Below are positions 8,437 through 17,484 of a DNA stretch of 64,000 bases, in pieces. The stretch's first letter is position 1. Every line of letters begins with the position of its first letter. The position numbers and the translations under genes were made by a program. The stretch covers positions 682,001-746,000 of the forward strand of contig NZ_JAJEJR010000001.1 of NCBI RefSeq assembly GCF_021390595.1, in the 5' to 3' direction. The notes beneath the pieces are model-generated. The model was not told the origin of the DNA. It searched no databases and worked only from the letters and a program-made list of their open reading frames with translations. This DNA comes from Paraburkholderia sp. HP33-1 (lineage in GTDB: Bacteria; Pseudomonadota; Gammaproteobacteria; Burkholderiales; Burkholderiaceae).

Positions 8437-9843
8437 ATGACTCTTCGATCCGCTGCACCCGTTTCCTTCGATGCACTGCCGAACCCGCGCGGCGGCGCGA
8501 TCCGCCCCGCGGAACTGGCGCTCGCCGAGGCGTCGCTCGCGTTCGAGCAGCGCGACGAGAGCGGTGCCGCGCTGCTGCGCGCGTCGCACGCGCTGCGCAC
8601 GGCGGGCTGGCTGAGCGCGCAGCGTTTCGCCGACGCGCTGGTGCGGCTCTCGCCGCTCGCGAGCGGCGAGCCGGCCGAAGCGGAAAACGCGCGGCCGGTG
8701 TTCGGCGCGGCGCTGAACGATTTCCGGGCGGCGCTCGAACGTCACAATCTTCGCGAGCTAAGTTGTTCGCCGACACTCTTCAACCACTACGTCGAGCTGT
8801 GCTCGCAACTCGCCGAACACACGCCGGGCTCCGCCGTCGCATTCGAAGACCTCGCGTTGTGCGCGCGGCCGGTGCCACCGGCGTCGCTGCACGCGCAATC
8901 GGCCGATCGGCTAGCGCATCTGCGAGCCCGCTACGAGCGTGCCTTGCTGCCGGTGCTGCGCTCGCAGGCCGATACGGGCAGCGCGGTGGCGCTCGCGGTC
9001 ACGAACGCCGCGCTCGACGAGCTCGACGCCGTATTCACCGAACTCGCCGGCCCCGATCCCTATGATTTCTGGCGGCTCGCGCGCGCTTGCGCGAAGGCGC
9101 TGCGCGCGCGCGGTCACGCGATCCGCGATATCGACGCGCGGCGTTTCTACGCGCGCTGCAACCTCGCGCTCGCCGACCATGCGCGTGGCATCGAGCGCGC
9201 GCCGCGTTCGCTGGTGCGTGCGACGCTCGCGCTGCTGTGGCGCGACTACGCGCTGTTCGGCGCGGCCGCGCAAGACGCCGATCAGGTCGAGGTGCTTCAC
9301 GATTTCGGCTTGACCGTCGACTGGCACGTTGCGGGCACGCAGTCGTCGGAAGCCCTGTGGGAGGCGGGCGCGCTCGCAGCGCAGTCGCTGCCGCACACGC
9401 GCGATCTCGGCGTGCTGAGCGTCAACGCGAACGCCTACGAAGACTTCCTGCAGACCGCCGACGCGTCGATCGAGGCGCTCGCCGCGCATGCCCGCGCGGC
9501 CGATCAGCCGGAAAAAGCCGACCCGAGCGAAGCGCTGCAGGCGGGTGACGCCGCCTACCGGCTCGGCTCGGCTGCCTGCGCGCTCGGCCTCGGTCACGTG
9601 GCGCTGCTCGCCGATGCGCTCGGTCTCGCATGGCGGCGTCGCGCGCATGCGGGCGTCGCGACCCCGGCGGTGCGCGCCCACGTGATCGTCGGCGCGCCGC
9701 CGGCCGATACGCTCGAGCAGGCCGCCGAGGCCTTGCGCGCGACGCTGCACAAGGTTGCCGCCGGGGTCGCGCCGGCCGGCGGCAACCTCACCCAGACGGC
9801 GCTCGCCGCGCTCACGCGCGCGATCGAGCAGGGCGGCGCGTGA
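8437..9843 (+). CDS. Conserved hypothetical protein, possibly related to the N-terminal domain of PilL/ChpA or FimL
   Basis: A 468-residue soluble alpha-helical protein with no signal peptide or membrane helix. It begins at ATG 8437 with MTLRSAAPVSFDALPNP. Helical, leucine/alanine-rich repeats such as FDFWRLARACAKALRARG and AYRLGSAACALGLGHVALLADALG give an Hpt-like feel, but no phosphorylatable histidine in a GS(A/C)xxxG context is obvious. I could not assign a family with certainty. Its place between rubredoxin and yqgE is where, from memory of related Burkholderiales, type IV pilus chemotaxis (pilGHIJ/chpA) genes occur, so it may be a leftover of that cluster. Confidence 0.6.
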   Translation: MTLRSAAPVSFDALPNPRGGAIRPAELALAEASLAFEQRDESGAALLRASHALRTAGWLSAQRFADALVRLSPLASGEPAEAENARPVFGAALNDFRAALERHNLRELSCSPTLFNHYVELCSQLAEHTPGSAVAFEDLALCARPVPPASLHAQSADRLAHLRARYERALLPVLRSQADTGSAVALAVTNAALDELDAVFTELAGPDPYDFWRLARACAKALRARGHAIRDIDARRFYARCNLALADHARGIERAPRSLVRATLALLWRDYALFGAAAQDADQVEVLHDFGLTVDWHVAGTQSSEALWEAGALAAQSLPHTRDLGVLSVNANAYEDFLQTADASIEALAAHARAADQPEKADPSEALQAGDAAYRLGSAACALGLGHVALLADALGLAWRRRAHAGVATPAVRAHVIVGAPPADTLEQAAEALRATLHKVAAGVAPAGGNLTQTALAALTRAIEQGGA

Positions 9844-10151
9844 AGCGCCACCCGCGCCGGATCGAACGCGCGACGTGGCGCACGATTTGCATCCGCAACG
9901 CCTCGACCCACGCGTGCCGAATCCGCTGAAATCCAATCTGACAAGACACAATCCCGCCACCGCGCGACGCGCACCGAACGCGCCGTTCTACGCGGTGTTT
10001 CGGCGCCTGATCACGGCATGGCGCGAGTCGCGCGCGTGATAAAGTGCAACTTGATCCGGCGTCGATGGCGCGGCACGTCACACGCAACCCAACGCGCTGC
10101 AGTGCTCAAAGCAGCCCGCCATCCCGCATCGTCTTTGCTAGAATCCGAACT
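9844..10151. other. Intergenic region upstream of yqgE
   Basis: About 310 bases. Nothing gene-like is supported on either strand; it probably contains the promoter for the yqgE-ruvX-pyrR-pyrB-pyrX-plsC run, as the motif CTAGAATCC about 15 bases before yqgE resembles a -10 region, but this is weak. Confidence 0.35.
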
Positions 10152-10730
10152 ATGTCCAAGAGTACCGATCGCATCAATCTGACCAACCAGTTCCTGATCG
10201 CCATGCCGAACATGGTCGATCCGACGTTTTCAGGAACGGTGGTCTACCTTTGCGATCACAGCGAGCGCGGCGCGCTCGGCCTCGTGATCAACCGGCCGAC
10301 CGATATTGACCTGCAAGCGCTCTTCAATCGCATCGATCTGAAACTCGAGATCGAACCGCTTCTCCATGTTCCCGTGTATTTCGGCGGCCCGGTGCAAACC
10401 GAGCGCGGCTTCGTGCTGCACGATCCGAAAGACGGCAGCGCGTACACGTCCTCGATGTCCGTGCCGGGCGGGCTCGAAATGACCACATCGAAAGACGTGC
10501 TCGAAGCCGTCGCGAGCGGCACCGGTCCGGAACGCTTTCTGCTGACGCTCGGCCACGCCGGTTGGGGTGCCGGTCAGCTCGAGGACGAAATCTCGAAGAA
10601 CGGCTGGCTAACGGTCGAGGCCGATCCGAAGATCGTCTTCGACGTACCCGCTGAAGATCGCCTCGAAGCGGCGCTCGCGCTGCTCGGTGTCTCGCTGTCG
10701 ATGCTGTCGGGCGAGGCCGGGCACGCATGA
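10152..10730 (+). CDS. yqgE: YqgE/AlgH family protein (UPF0301)
   Basis: A 192-residue protein of the YqgE/AlgH family, whose biochemical role is still unsettled. Diagnostic blocks are [38 protein letters not shown] at residues 10-47, [15 protein letters not shown], and [23 protein letters not shown] in the second half. ATG 10152 is selected because the family consistently begins a few residues before NLTNQFL. It is followed after 10 bases by ruvX; the yqgE-ruvX(yqgF) pair is widely conserved, arguing for co-transcription. Confidence 0.93.
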   Translation: MSKSTDRINLTNQFLIAMPNMVDPTFSGTVVYLCDHSERGALGLVINRPTDIDLQALFNRIDLKLEIEPLLHVPVYFGGPVQTERGFVLHDPKDGSAYTSSMSVPGGLEMTTSKDVLEAVASGTGPERFLLTLGHAGWGAGQLEDEISKNGWLTVEADPKIVFDVPAEDRLEAALALLGVSLSMLSGEAGHA

Positions 10731-10740
10731 GGGGCCGCGC

Positions 10741-11181
10741 ATGAATCTGCCGGCCGGACGTGAGGCCACGCTGCTTGCGTTCGACTACGGCGAGAAACGC
10801 ATCGGTGTGGCGGTCGGCAATTCGCTCACGCGCCGCGCGCGGCCGCTCGTCGTCGTGCAGAACCGCAGCAAGGAGTACCGCTTCGAAGCGCTCGGCAAGC
10901 TGATCGCCGAATGGAAACCCGATGCGCTGGTCGTCGGGCTGCCGATGTACCCCGACGGCACGCCGCACGAACGTACGCAGCTCGCAAAGCGCTTCGGCAA
11001 CCAGCTGAACGGCCGCTTCAATCTGCCGGTCACGTGGGTCGACGAGCGCTACTCGTCGGTCGAGGCCGAGGCGGAAATCCGCGCCGGCAACGCCCGCGCC
11101 GACATGCTCGATGCCGAAGCCGCGAGCATCATCCTCCAGCAATACCTTGACGGACTTTCCGACGATCATGAGTTCCATTGA
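10741..11181 (+). CDS. ruvX: Putative pre-16S rRNA nuclease / Holliday-junction resolvase-like YqgF
   Basis: A 146-residue RNase H-fold nuclease. The first strand carries the catalytic Asp in [17 protein letters not shown] (residues 10-26), the second motif is [13 protein letters not shown] and the third [14 protein letters not shown], ending with the [13 protein letters not shown] helix that carries a further acidic residue. In E. coli the orthologue matures the 5' end of 16S rRNA. ATG 10741 lies 10 bases after yqgE. The 3' end overlaps pyrR by 14 bases, so the two are translationally linked. Confidence 0.93.
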   Translation: MNLPAGREATLLAFDYGEKRIGVAVGNSLTRRARPLVVVQNRSKEYRFEALGKLIAEWKPDALVVGLPMYPDGTPHERTQLAKRFGNQLNGRFNLPVTWVDERYSSVEAEAEIRAGNARADMLDAEAASIILQQYLDGLSDDHEFH

Positions 11182-11707
11182 CGCCGAAGCGTTGTATCGC
11201 GCGTTGCTCGACCAGATTCGCGCGGCGTACGGCGAGCAGCTTGCCGCCGTGCAAGACGGTGCGCAAGCGGCGGTGCTGGTCGGTATCCATAGCGGCGGCG
11301 CATGGCTCGCCGAGCGGCTCGCGCGCGACCTCAAGCTGGCGAGCTTCGGCGTAGTGAACGTCGCGCTGCATCGCGACGACTACGCGAAGAAAGGGCTGCA
11401 CGCGCAGGCGAGCCCGACCTCGCTGCCGTTCCCGGTCGAAGGCCGCCGCATCGTGCTGGTCGACGACGTGCTGTACACCGGCCGCACGATTCGCGCGGCG
11501 GTGAACGAGCTCTACGACTATGGCCGGCCGGCATCGGTCGAACTCGCGGTGCTCGCCGATCGGGGCGGACGCGAGTTGCCGGTGGCGGCGCGCTTCGTTG
11601 GCGGCGTGGTCGACGTGCCGGCCGACGCGACGCTCGTGCTGGCCCATGAAGACGACGGCGCGGGCGGCCAGCGGTTTTCTTTTCACACTGAAGCACGCGC
11701 CGATTGA
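11168..11707 (+). CDS. pyrR: Bifunctional pyr operon regulator / uracil phosphoribosyltransferase PyrR
   Basis: A 179-residue type I phosphoribosyltransferase. The PRPP loop is [18 protein letters not shown] (residues about 96-113), preceded by [14 protein letters not shown] and the flexible-hood region [11 protein letters not shown]; the C-terminal half has [17 protein letters not shown]. In Gram-positives PyrR binds pyr mRNA; in betaproteobacteria a regulatory role is less clear. The start at 11168 overlaps the end of ruvX. It is followed by pyrB and an inactive pyrC, consistent with a pyrimidine operon. Confidence 0.92.
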   Translation: MSSIDAEALYRALLDQIRAAYGEQLAAVQDGAQAAVLVGIHSGGAWLAERLARDLKLASFGVVNVALHRDDYAKKGLHAQASPTSLPFPVEGRRIVLVDDVLYTGRTIRAAVNELYDYGRPASVELAVLADRGGRELPVAARFVGGVVDVPADATLVLAHEDDGAGGQRFSFHTEARAD

Positions 11708-11770
11708 AACTCGCGCGCGCGACGCGCCGACCTCGATCACGTCGCAGCCCGTATTTGAAGCAGGTACACC

Positions 11771-12796
11771 ATGAACACCGCCACCCAGGCTCCGCAGGAT
11801 TCCTCCACCAGCGCATCCGAGCGCTTCCGCTATGGCTTCCTGAAGGGCAACCCGCAGCTCACGAAGAACGGCGAGCTCAAACATCTGTTGTCGATCGAGG
11901 GGCTGCCGAAGGCCATCGTCAATCACATTCTCGAGACCGCTGACCAGTTCGTCAGCGTGACCGATCGTGAAGTGAAGAAGGTGCCGCTCCTGCGCGGCAA
12001 GTCGGTGTTCAACCTGTTCTTCGAAAACTCGACGCGCACGCGTACCACGTTCGAGATCGCGGCCACGCGGCTGTCGGCCGACGTCCTGAACCTGAACATC
12101 AACGCGTCATCGACGAGCAAGGGTGAATCGCTGCTCGACACGATCAACAACCTGTCGGCGATGCACGCGGATCTGTTCGTCGTGCGACATGCGTCGAGCG
12201 GCGCGCCGTTCCTGATCGCGCAGCACTGCGCGCCGCACGTGCACGTGATCAATGCCGGCGACGGCCGTCACGCGCACCCGACCCAGGGTCTGCTCGACAT
12301 GTACACGATCCGCCACTACAAGAAGGACTTCACGAAGCTGCGCGTGGCGATCGTCGGCGACATCCTGCATTCGCGCGTCGCGCGCTCGGACATTCATGCG
12401 CTGACCACGCTCGGCGTGCCCGAAGTGCGTGCGATCGGTCCGCGCACGCTGCTGCCGGGCGGCCTCGAACAGATGGGCGTGCGCGTGTTCCACAACCTCG
12501 ACGAAGGTCTCAAGGACGTCGACGTGATCATCATGCTGCGCCTGCAGAACGAGCGCATGAGCGGCGCGCTGCTGCCGTCGTCGCAGGAGTACTTCAAGAG
12601 CTGGGGGCTCACCCCCGAGCGTCTCGCGCTCGCCGCCCCCGATGCGATCGTGATGCACCCCGGCCCGATGAATCGCGGCGTCGAGATCGACTCGCAGGTC
12701 GCGGACGGCCCGCAATCGGTGATCCTGAACCAGGTGACGTTCGGCATCGCGGTGCGCATGGCGGTGATGGGGATCGTCGCGGGCAATAACGACTGA
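11771..12796 (+). CDS. pyrB: Aspartate carbamoyltransferase catalytic subunit
   Basis: The 341-residue enzyme condensing carbamoyl phosphate and aspartate, the committed step of pyrimidine synthesis. Carbamoyl-phosphate site [19 protein letters not shown] (residues about 80-98), [24 protein letters not shown], and the aspartate-binding MLRLQNERM and [11 protein letters not shown] are all present. An N-terminal extension of about 30 residues precedes the core; this type of extension in the Pseudomonas ATCase carries the nucleotide effector site. Together with the downstream PyrX it should form the class A dodecamer. Confidence 0.97.
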   Translation: MNTATQAPQDSSTSASERFRYGFLKGNPQLTKNGELKHLLSIEGLPKAIVNHILETADQFVSVTDREVKKVPLLRGKSVFNLFFENSTRTRTTFEIAATRLSADVLNLNINASSTSKGESLLDTINNLSAMHADLFVVRHASSGAPFLIAQHCAPHVHVINAGDGRHAHPTQGLLDMYTIRHYKKDFTKLRVAIVGDILHSRVARSDIHALTTLGVPEVRAIGPRTLLPGGLEQMGVRVFHNLDEGLKDVDVIIMLRLQNERMSGALLPSSQEYFKSWGLTPERLALAAPDAIVMHPGPMNRGVEIDSQVADGPQSVILNQVTFGIAVRMAVMGIVAGNND

Positions 12797-12845
12797 TCAG
12801 GAAGCCGAAGCACGGGCTGAACCACAGGTTTAACAAAGGCAGCGC

Positions 12846-14126
12846 ATGAAGATTCATATTCAAGGCGGCACGCTGATCGATCCGGCGGCGGGCACCGAAC
12901 AGCAGCAGGACATTTTTATCGAGGCGGGCAAGATCGCCGCCCTCGGCAACGCGCCGGCCGGCTTCCAGGCGGAGCGCAAGATCGACGCGCGCGGCCTGTC
13001 GATCGCGCCGGGTCTCGTCGACCTGTGCGCGCGTCTGCGCGAGCCGGGCTACGAGCACAAGGCGACGCTCAAATCGGAAATGGCCGCGGCGGTCGCGGGC
13101 GGTGTGACGAGCCTCGTGTGTCCGCCGGACACCGATCCGACGCTCGACGAACCGGGTCTCGTCGAGATGCTGAGGTTCCGCGCGCGCAATCTGAACCAGG
13201 CGCACGTGTATCCGCTCGGCGCGCTGACGGTCGGTCTCAAAGGACAAGTCATCACCGAGATGGTCGAGCTGACCGAGGCGGGCTGCGTCGGCTTTTCGCA
13301 GGCCGACACGCCGATCGTCGACACCCAGGTGATGATGCGCGCGCTGCAATACGCGAAGACCTACGGCTTTACGACGTGGCTGCGTCCCGTCGATGCGTAC
13401 CTCGGCAAGGGCGGCGTCGCCGCGAGTGGCGCGCTGGCGTCGCGGCTCGGTCTGTCGGGCGTGCCGGTGGCGGCGGAAACGATCGCGCTGCATACGATCT
13501 TCGAACTCGTGCGCGTGACGGGCGCGCGCGTGCACGTTTCGCATGTGTCGTCGGCGGCGGGCGTGGCGCTCGTGCGCGCGGCGAAAGCCGAAGGACTGCC
13601 GGTGTCGTGTGACGTCACCGTGAACCACGTGCATCTGATCGACCTCGACATCGGCTATTTCGACGCGCAGTTCCGGCTCGACCCGCCGCTGCGCCAGCAG
13701 CGCGATCGCGACGCGATCCGCGCGGGCCTGCTCGACGGCACGATCGATGCGATCTGTTCGGCGCATACGCCGGTCGACGACGACGAAAAGCTGCTGCCGT
13801 TCGCCGAAGCGACGCCGGGTGCAACCGGCCTCGAGCTGTTCCTTTCGCTGACGGTGAAGTGGGCCGACGAAGCCGGCGTGCCGCTCGCGACCGCGCTCAA
13901 TCGCATCACGGCAGGGCCGGCGCAGGTGCTGGGTCTCGAAGCGGCTGGCCGCGTCGCGCTCGGCGCGGTGGCCGACCTGTGCGTGTTCGATCGTCACGCG
14001 CACTGGCACGTCGAGCCGCGCGCGCTGAAGAGTCAGGGGCACAACACGCCGTTCCTCGGCTACGAACTGCCGGCGCAGGTGCGCGCGACCATCGTGTCGG
14101 GGCAGCTCGCGTACGAGCGGCGCTGA
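12846..14126 (+). CDS. pyrX: Dihydroorotase-like, non-catalytic ATCase partner (PyrX / PyrC')
   Basis: A 426-residue amidohydrolase-fold protein. In active dihydroorotases the metal site is DLHxHLREPG; here residues 59-68 read DLCARLREPG, so both metal-binding histidines are gone (Cys61, Arg63). The catalytic Asp of TDHAPH is also lost (SAHTPV). The overall fold motifs GLVD, GVTSLVCPPDT and QFRLDPPLR are kept. This matches the inactive PyrC' that in Pseudomonas assembles with PyrB into ATCase; a true dihydroorotase must be encoded elsewhere. It lies 49 bases after pyrB, in the same operon. Confidence 0.9.
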   Translation: MKIHIQGGTLIDPAAGTEQQQDIFIEAGKIAALGNAPAGFQAERKIDARGLSIAPGLVDLCARLREPGYEHKATLKSEMAAAVAGGVTSLVCPPDTDPTLDEPGLVEMLRFRARNLNQAHVYPLGALTVGLKGQVITEMVELTEAGCVGFSQADTPIVDTQVMMRALQYAKTYGFTTWLRPVDAYLGKGGVAASGALASRLGLSGVPVAAETIALHTIFELVRVTGARVHVSHVSSAAGVALVRAAKAEGLPVSCDVTVNHVHLIDLDIGYFDAQFRLDPPLRQQRDRDAIRAGLLDGTIDAICSAHTPVDDDEKLLPFAEATPGATGLELFLSLTVKWADEAGVPLATALNRITAGPAQVLGLEAAGRVALGAVADLCVFDRHAHWHVEPRALKSQGHNTPFLGYELPAQVRATIVSGQLAYERR

Positions 14127-14164
14127 ACGGTATCGTTTCGGTTTAGTCGAGGAAAGCTCCGGTC

Positions 14165-15022
14165 ATGAAGCTCGCGTTACGCAAGGTCCGTCTCATCACG
14201 CATCTTCTGCACGGCATGTGGACCGTCGCGACGCGCTTTCCGAACGCGAGCGCCGAGCGGCGTCACACGCTCAATCGGGCGTGGTCGCTGAAAATGCTGC
14301 GTCTGTGCGGCATGCGCCTCGTCGTGCATAACGACGCGGTGCGGCTCGATCGCGGCGCGCTCGTCGTCGCCAATCACATCTCGTGGATCGACATCTACGT
14401 GATCAACGCGTGGCGGCCGACGCCGTTCGTGTCGAAAGCGGAGATCCGCCAATGGCCGGTGGTCGGCTGGCTCGCGCAGCAGCTCGACACGGTGTTCATC
14501 CAGCGCGAGAAGCGCAGCGACGCGAAGCGGATCATGCACGAGCTCGCCGATCGGCTGAGCGCGGGTGAGCTGATGTGCGTGTTCCCCGAAGGCACGACCT
14601 CGAACGGGCTCGAGCTGCTGCCGTTTCACGCGAACATGTTCCAGGCGGCGGTGTCGGCCGGCGCGCCGGTGCAGCCGGTGTGCATCATGTACGAGGACGC
14701 GCAGGGCCGGCAGTCGACGGCACCCGCGTATATCGACGACGTGTCGTTGTCCGATTCGCTCGACATGCTGCTGCGTGGCGCTCCGCTGACCGCCCACGTG
14801 TACGTCGGCGCGCCGCTCGCGGCGGGCGCGGACCGGCGTGCGCTCGCGGCGCAGGCGCAGGACGTGGTGGCGGGTGCGCTGCGTGACATGCAGGCTGGCA
14901 AGGCCGTCGCGGGGACGGTCGCGCAAGAGGGTGACGTTGCGGACGCTGCGTCGCCGGGCGACGCTGCTGCTGCGGCGGAACCGCTAATCGAGCCGGTGGA
15001 TCAACCGGGACGTTCGGCCTGA
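14165..15022 (+). CDS. plsC: 1-acyl-sn-glycerol-3-phosphate acyltransferase
   Basis: A 285-residue membrane-associated acyltransferase making phosphatidic acid. The HX4D catalytic motif is NHISWIDIYV (about residue 71), followed by the substrate-binding block VFIQREKRSDAKRIMHELAD and FPEGTTSNG, the family's EGTR-like box. The last 50 residues are Ala/Glu-rich and probably disordered. GAGGAAAG precedes the ATG. It lies 38 bases after pyrX and likely closes that transcription unit; the next gene, apaH, faces it from the other strand. Confidence 0.93.
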   Translation: MKLALRKVRLITHLLHGMWTVATRFPNASAERRHTLNRAWSLKMLRLCGMRLVVHNDAVRLDRGALVVANHISWIDIYVINAWRPTPFVSKAEIRQWPVVGWLAQQLDTVFIQREKRSDAKRIMHELADRLSAGELMCVFPEGTTSNGLELLPFHANMFQAAVSAGAPVQPVCIMYEDAQGRQSTAPAYIDDVSLSDSLDMLLRGAPLTAHVYVGAPLAAGADRRALAAQAQDVVAGALRDMQAGKAVAGTVAQEGDVADAASPGDAAAAAEPLIEPVDQPGRSA

Positions 15023-15058
15023 GGGGCGTCGCCGTCGGGCGGCGTCACCGTCTTCTGT

Positions 15059-15931
15059 TCAGTTTCCTCCGCGCGGCACGCCGCACGAATCGCAATCGAC
15101 CTGCGTCAACGTCCGCTGCGCCGGATCGCGCGCGAGCCGTACCGCCGACAGCTTCTCCCCCCACACGCAGCCCGAGTCCAAGCCGATCAGGTTGTCGCGC
15201 AACAGCAGACCGAGCGCGGCCCAATGACCAAACACGACGGTCACGTCGGCGGTTTTGCGCGACGGCACATCGAACCACGGCACGCAGCCGCTCGGCGTGG
15301 ACGCGAGCGTGCCGCTGCTCGTGAAATCCATCACGCCATCGACGGTGCAAAATCGCATGCGCGTCAATGCGCTGCACGTGACGCGCAGACGCTCGATACC
15401 CTTCAGGCCCGGGTTCCAGCGGTTCGGCTCGTTGCCGTACAAGCCTGCAAGCGTTTCTTTCCAGCTCGGCGCACGTAGCGCGCGTTGCAACTCGTCGGCG
15501 AGTTCGAGCGTCAGCGTCACATCCCATTGCGGCAGCACACCCGCATGCACCATCAGCATGCCGTTGTCGAAATGCGCGAGCGGCCGGTGACGGATCCACT
15601 CGATCAGATCGGCGGCGTCGGGCGCGGCGAGGATGTCTTCAATGGTGTCGCCTTTCTTCGACTTGCGAATCCCCGCCGACACCGACAGCAGATGCAGATC
15701 GTGATTGCCAAGCACCGGCACCGCGCGCTCGCCGAGCGCGATCACGTCGCGCAAAGTATCGAGCGAGTCAGGGCCGCGGTTGATCAGATCGCCGGCGAAC
15801 CACAGCGGTGTGCCGTCCGGCGGCGCGGCTTTGGCGAGCAATTGCTGAAACGGTCCGCGGCAGCCTTGCAGATCGCCGAAAGCAAGTGGAATGAGAGGGG
15901 CGGACGTGCTGGAAGCGTTGGACGGAGTCAT
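15059..15931 (-). CDS. apaH: Symmetrical bis(5'-nucleosyl)-tetraphosphatase (Ap4A hydrolase)
   Basis: A 290-residue metallophosphatase splitting Ap4A into two ADP. The phosphoesterase motifs are FGDLQGC (near residue 18), WFAGDLINRGPDSLDTLRDV, VLGNHDLHLL, and HAGVLPQWDV followed by VVFGHWAALGL and GLDSGCVWG. The start ATG 15931 is preferred over an in-frame TTG at 15943 (12 bases upstream). In several Burkholderia the O-antigen locus begins next to apaH, exactly as here, with the sugar genes running away on the plus strand. Confidence 0.95.
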   Translation of the reverse strand: MTPSNASSTSAPLIPLAFGDLQGCRGPFQQLLAKAAPPDGTPLWFAGDLINRGPDSLDTLRDVIALGERAVPVLGNHDLHLLSVSAGIRKSKKGDTIEDILAAPDAADLIEWIRHRPLAHFDNGMLMVHAGVLPQWDVTLTLELADELQRALRAPSWKETLAGLYGNEPNRWNPGLKGIERLRVTCSALTRMRFCTVDGVMDFTSSGTLASTPSGCVPWFDVPSRKTADVTVVFGHWAALGLLLRDNLIGLDSGCVWGEKLSAVRLARDPAQRTLTQVDCDSCGVPRGGN

Positions 15932-16153
15932 CGAGGAAATCAAAGCGATTCGATACGCGCGGTGTTACAAGGTGCGTGCCGCGCTGGGCAGCGCAGCAAT
16001 TTAGCGTGACATAATAGCCCGTCTGGGGTTCGGATATCGCGCGATCACATTGCGGGACGTGGCCGGAACACCGCCGCAACAGCAGCACGGCAAAGCGGCA
16101 ACCACGCATGGATCGCGCGCGATGTTGCAATACAACAACAGGATGACTCTCTC

Positions 16154-17080
16154 GTGAACGAAGCAAGCATGTCGTCTTCCGGGGCGAAGCAACCATTTCG
16201 CACGCTCGTCACCGGTGCGAATGGTTTTACCGGCCGCTATCTGGTCGAGAAGCTTATCGGGCGCGGCCATACCGTGATCGAAGCAGTGTCCGGCCGCGAC
16301 GAGCCGGACACGCCGACCCGCGTCAAGCTCGATATCACGTCGCCGGACGCATGGCGACGCGTGCTCGAAACCGTGCGGCCCGATTACATCGTGCATCTGG
16401 CCGCAATCAGCTTCGTGGGTCACAACGATCCGCTCGACTTCTATCGCGTCAACGTGATTGGCACGCTGAACCTGCTCGAAGCCTGCGTCGCGGTCGGTCA
16501 TGTGCCGCGCAAGTTGCTGATCGCAAGCAGTGCGAACGTGTACGGCAACGTCAGCAGCGCCGCGATCGACGAAAGCTTCCCGGTCACGCCGGTCAATCAT
16601 TACGCGGCCAGCAAGGCGGCGATGGAAACGCTGGTGCGCACATGGTTCGATCGCCTGCCGATCCTGATCGTGCGGCCGTTCAACTACACCGGCCGCGGCC
16701 AGGCGGTGAACTTCCTCGTGCCGAAGATCGTGAGCCATTTCGCGCGGCGCGCGGCGTCGATCGAGCTTGGCAATATCGATATCGCGCGCGACTTCTCGGA
16801 CGTGCGTTATGTGGCGAGCGCGTACGAGGCGCTGCTCGAATCCGACGTCGCGGCCGAAATCGTCAACGTCTGCACCGGCACGCCTTATTCGTTGCGTGAA
16901 ATCCTCACGAGCGCGAGCGAGCAGACCGGACACGATATCGAAGTCCAGGTCAATCCCGCCTTTGTCCGGCAAACAGACGTCAAGATGCTCGCCGGTTCGC
17001 CTGCGAAATTGCATTCGCTGGTGCCGGCGGTCGAGTCGATTCCCTTCATCGACACGCTGCGCTGGATGCTCGCGGCCTGA
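16154..17080 (+). CDS. NAD(P)-dependent 4-ketoreductase/epimerase, likely GDP-4-keto-6-deoxymannose reductase (Rmd-like)
   Basis: A 308-residue extended short-chain dehydrogenase. The cofactor loop is VTGANGFTGRYL near residue 20; the catalytic Ser and Tyr-Lys sit in IASSANVYG and HYAASKAAMETL. The segment VRPFNYTGRGQAVNFLVPKIV is typical of Rmd-type enzymes acting on GDP-4-keto-6-deoxymannose to give GDP-D-rhamnose. manC downstream provides GDP-mannose, but no gmd is in the window, so the assignment to that substrate is tentative. A GTG at 16154 with AGGA upstream is taken as the start; ATG 16169 is the alternative. Confidence 0.75.
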   Translation: MNEASMSSSGAKQPFRTLVTGANGFTGRYLVEKLIGRGHTVIEAVSGRDEPDTPTRVKLDITSPDAWRRVLETVRPDYIVHLAAISFVGHNDPLDFYRVNVIGTLNLLEACVAVGHVPRKLLIASSANVYGNVSSAAIDESFPVTPVNHYAASKAAMETLVRTWFDRLPILIVRPFNYTGRGQAVNFLVPKIVSHFARRAASIELGNIDIARDFSDVRYVASAYEALLESDVAAEIVNVCTGTPYSLREILTSASEQTGHDIEVQVNPAFVRQTDVKMLAGSPAKLHSLVPAVESIPFIDTLRWMLAA

Positions 17081-17118
17081 GCGCGCTCGCGCAAGCAACC
17101 ACTTTACGGTCAGCTTTG

Positions 17119-17153
17119 AAGCCTCGTGAAAGGTGCATCCCTTCACGAGGCTT
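17119..17153 (+). terminator. Probable terminator after the Rmd-like gene
   Basis: A perfect 12-base-arm hairpin, AAGCCTCGTGAA (17119-17130) with TTCACGAGGCTT (17142-17153), 38 bases past the stop codon. It is followed by TCGCCGTTCTTCTGC, only moderately T-rich, so termination may be partial. Confidence 0.6.
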
Positions 17154-17484
17154 TCGCCGTTCTTCTGCTTCATTTCCCGCTCTTTCCGTGCCGCGCTGCT
17201 CACTATACGGCGGACCTCATTACAAGCGTCAAAATACCTGTAACCGCACCGAAAAGCTCCTTTTCGCCAATCAACGGCAACCAATTCTGTCAAGCTGTTT
17301 CAAGTTGTTAGGGTTCTAGTTTTTGCGCGGGGCGGCTTTATAATTAGGGCTTCATAAAATCGGCGTCTGAGTGTCCGCTCTCCGCGCGGACGCGACGGGC
17401 GGCTAGAGAAACGGACACCACCATACGGGGTAAACAGGCCGCACGCTCTTCGCTGCCTGTCACTAACATCGACAAGGGAATTAC
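17154..17484. promoter_or_regulatory. Upstream region of the rmlBACD operon with a TATAAT box
   Basis: A consensus -10 hexamer TATAAT at 17339-17344 lies about 140 bases before rmlB; no good -35 is spaced correctly. A canonical ops/JUMPstart (GGCGGTAG) was looked for and not found; the nearest is GGGCGGCTAGAG near 17397. The long leader may carry regulation. Confidence 0.4.

Noticed and set aside
17390..17410. GGGCGGCTAGAG as an ops element
   Set aside because: Differs from GGCGGTAGCG at key positions and lacks the rest of JUMPstart.
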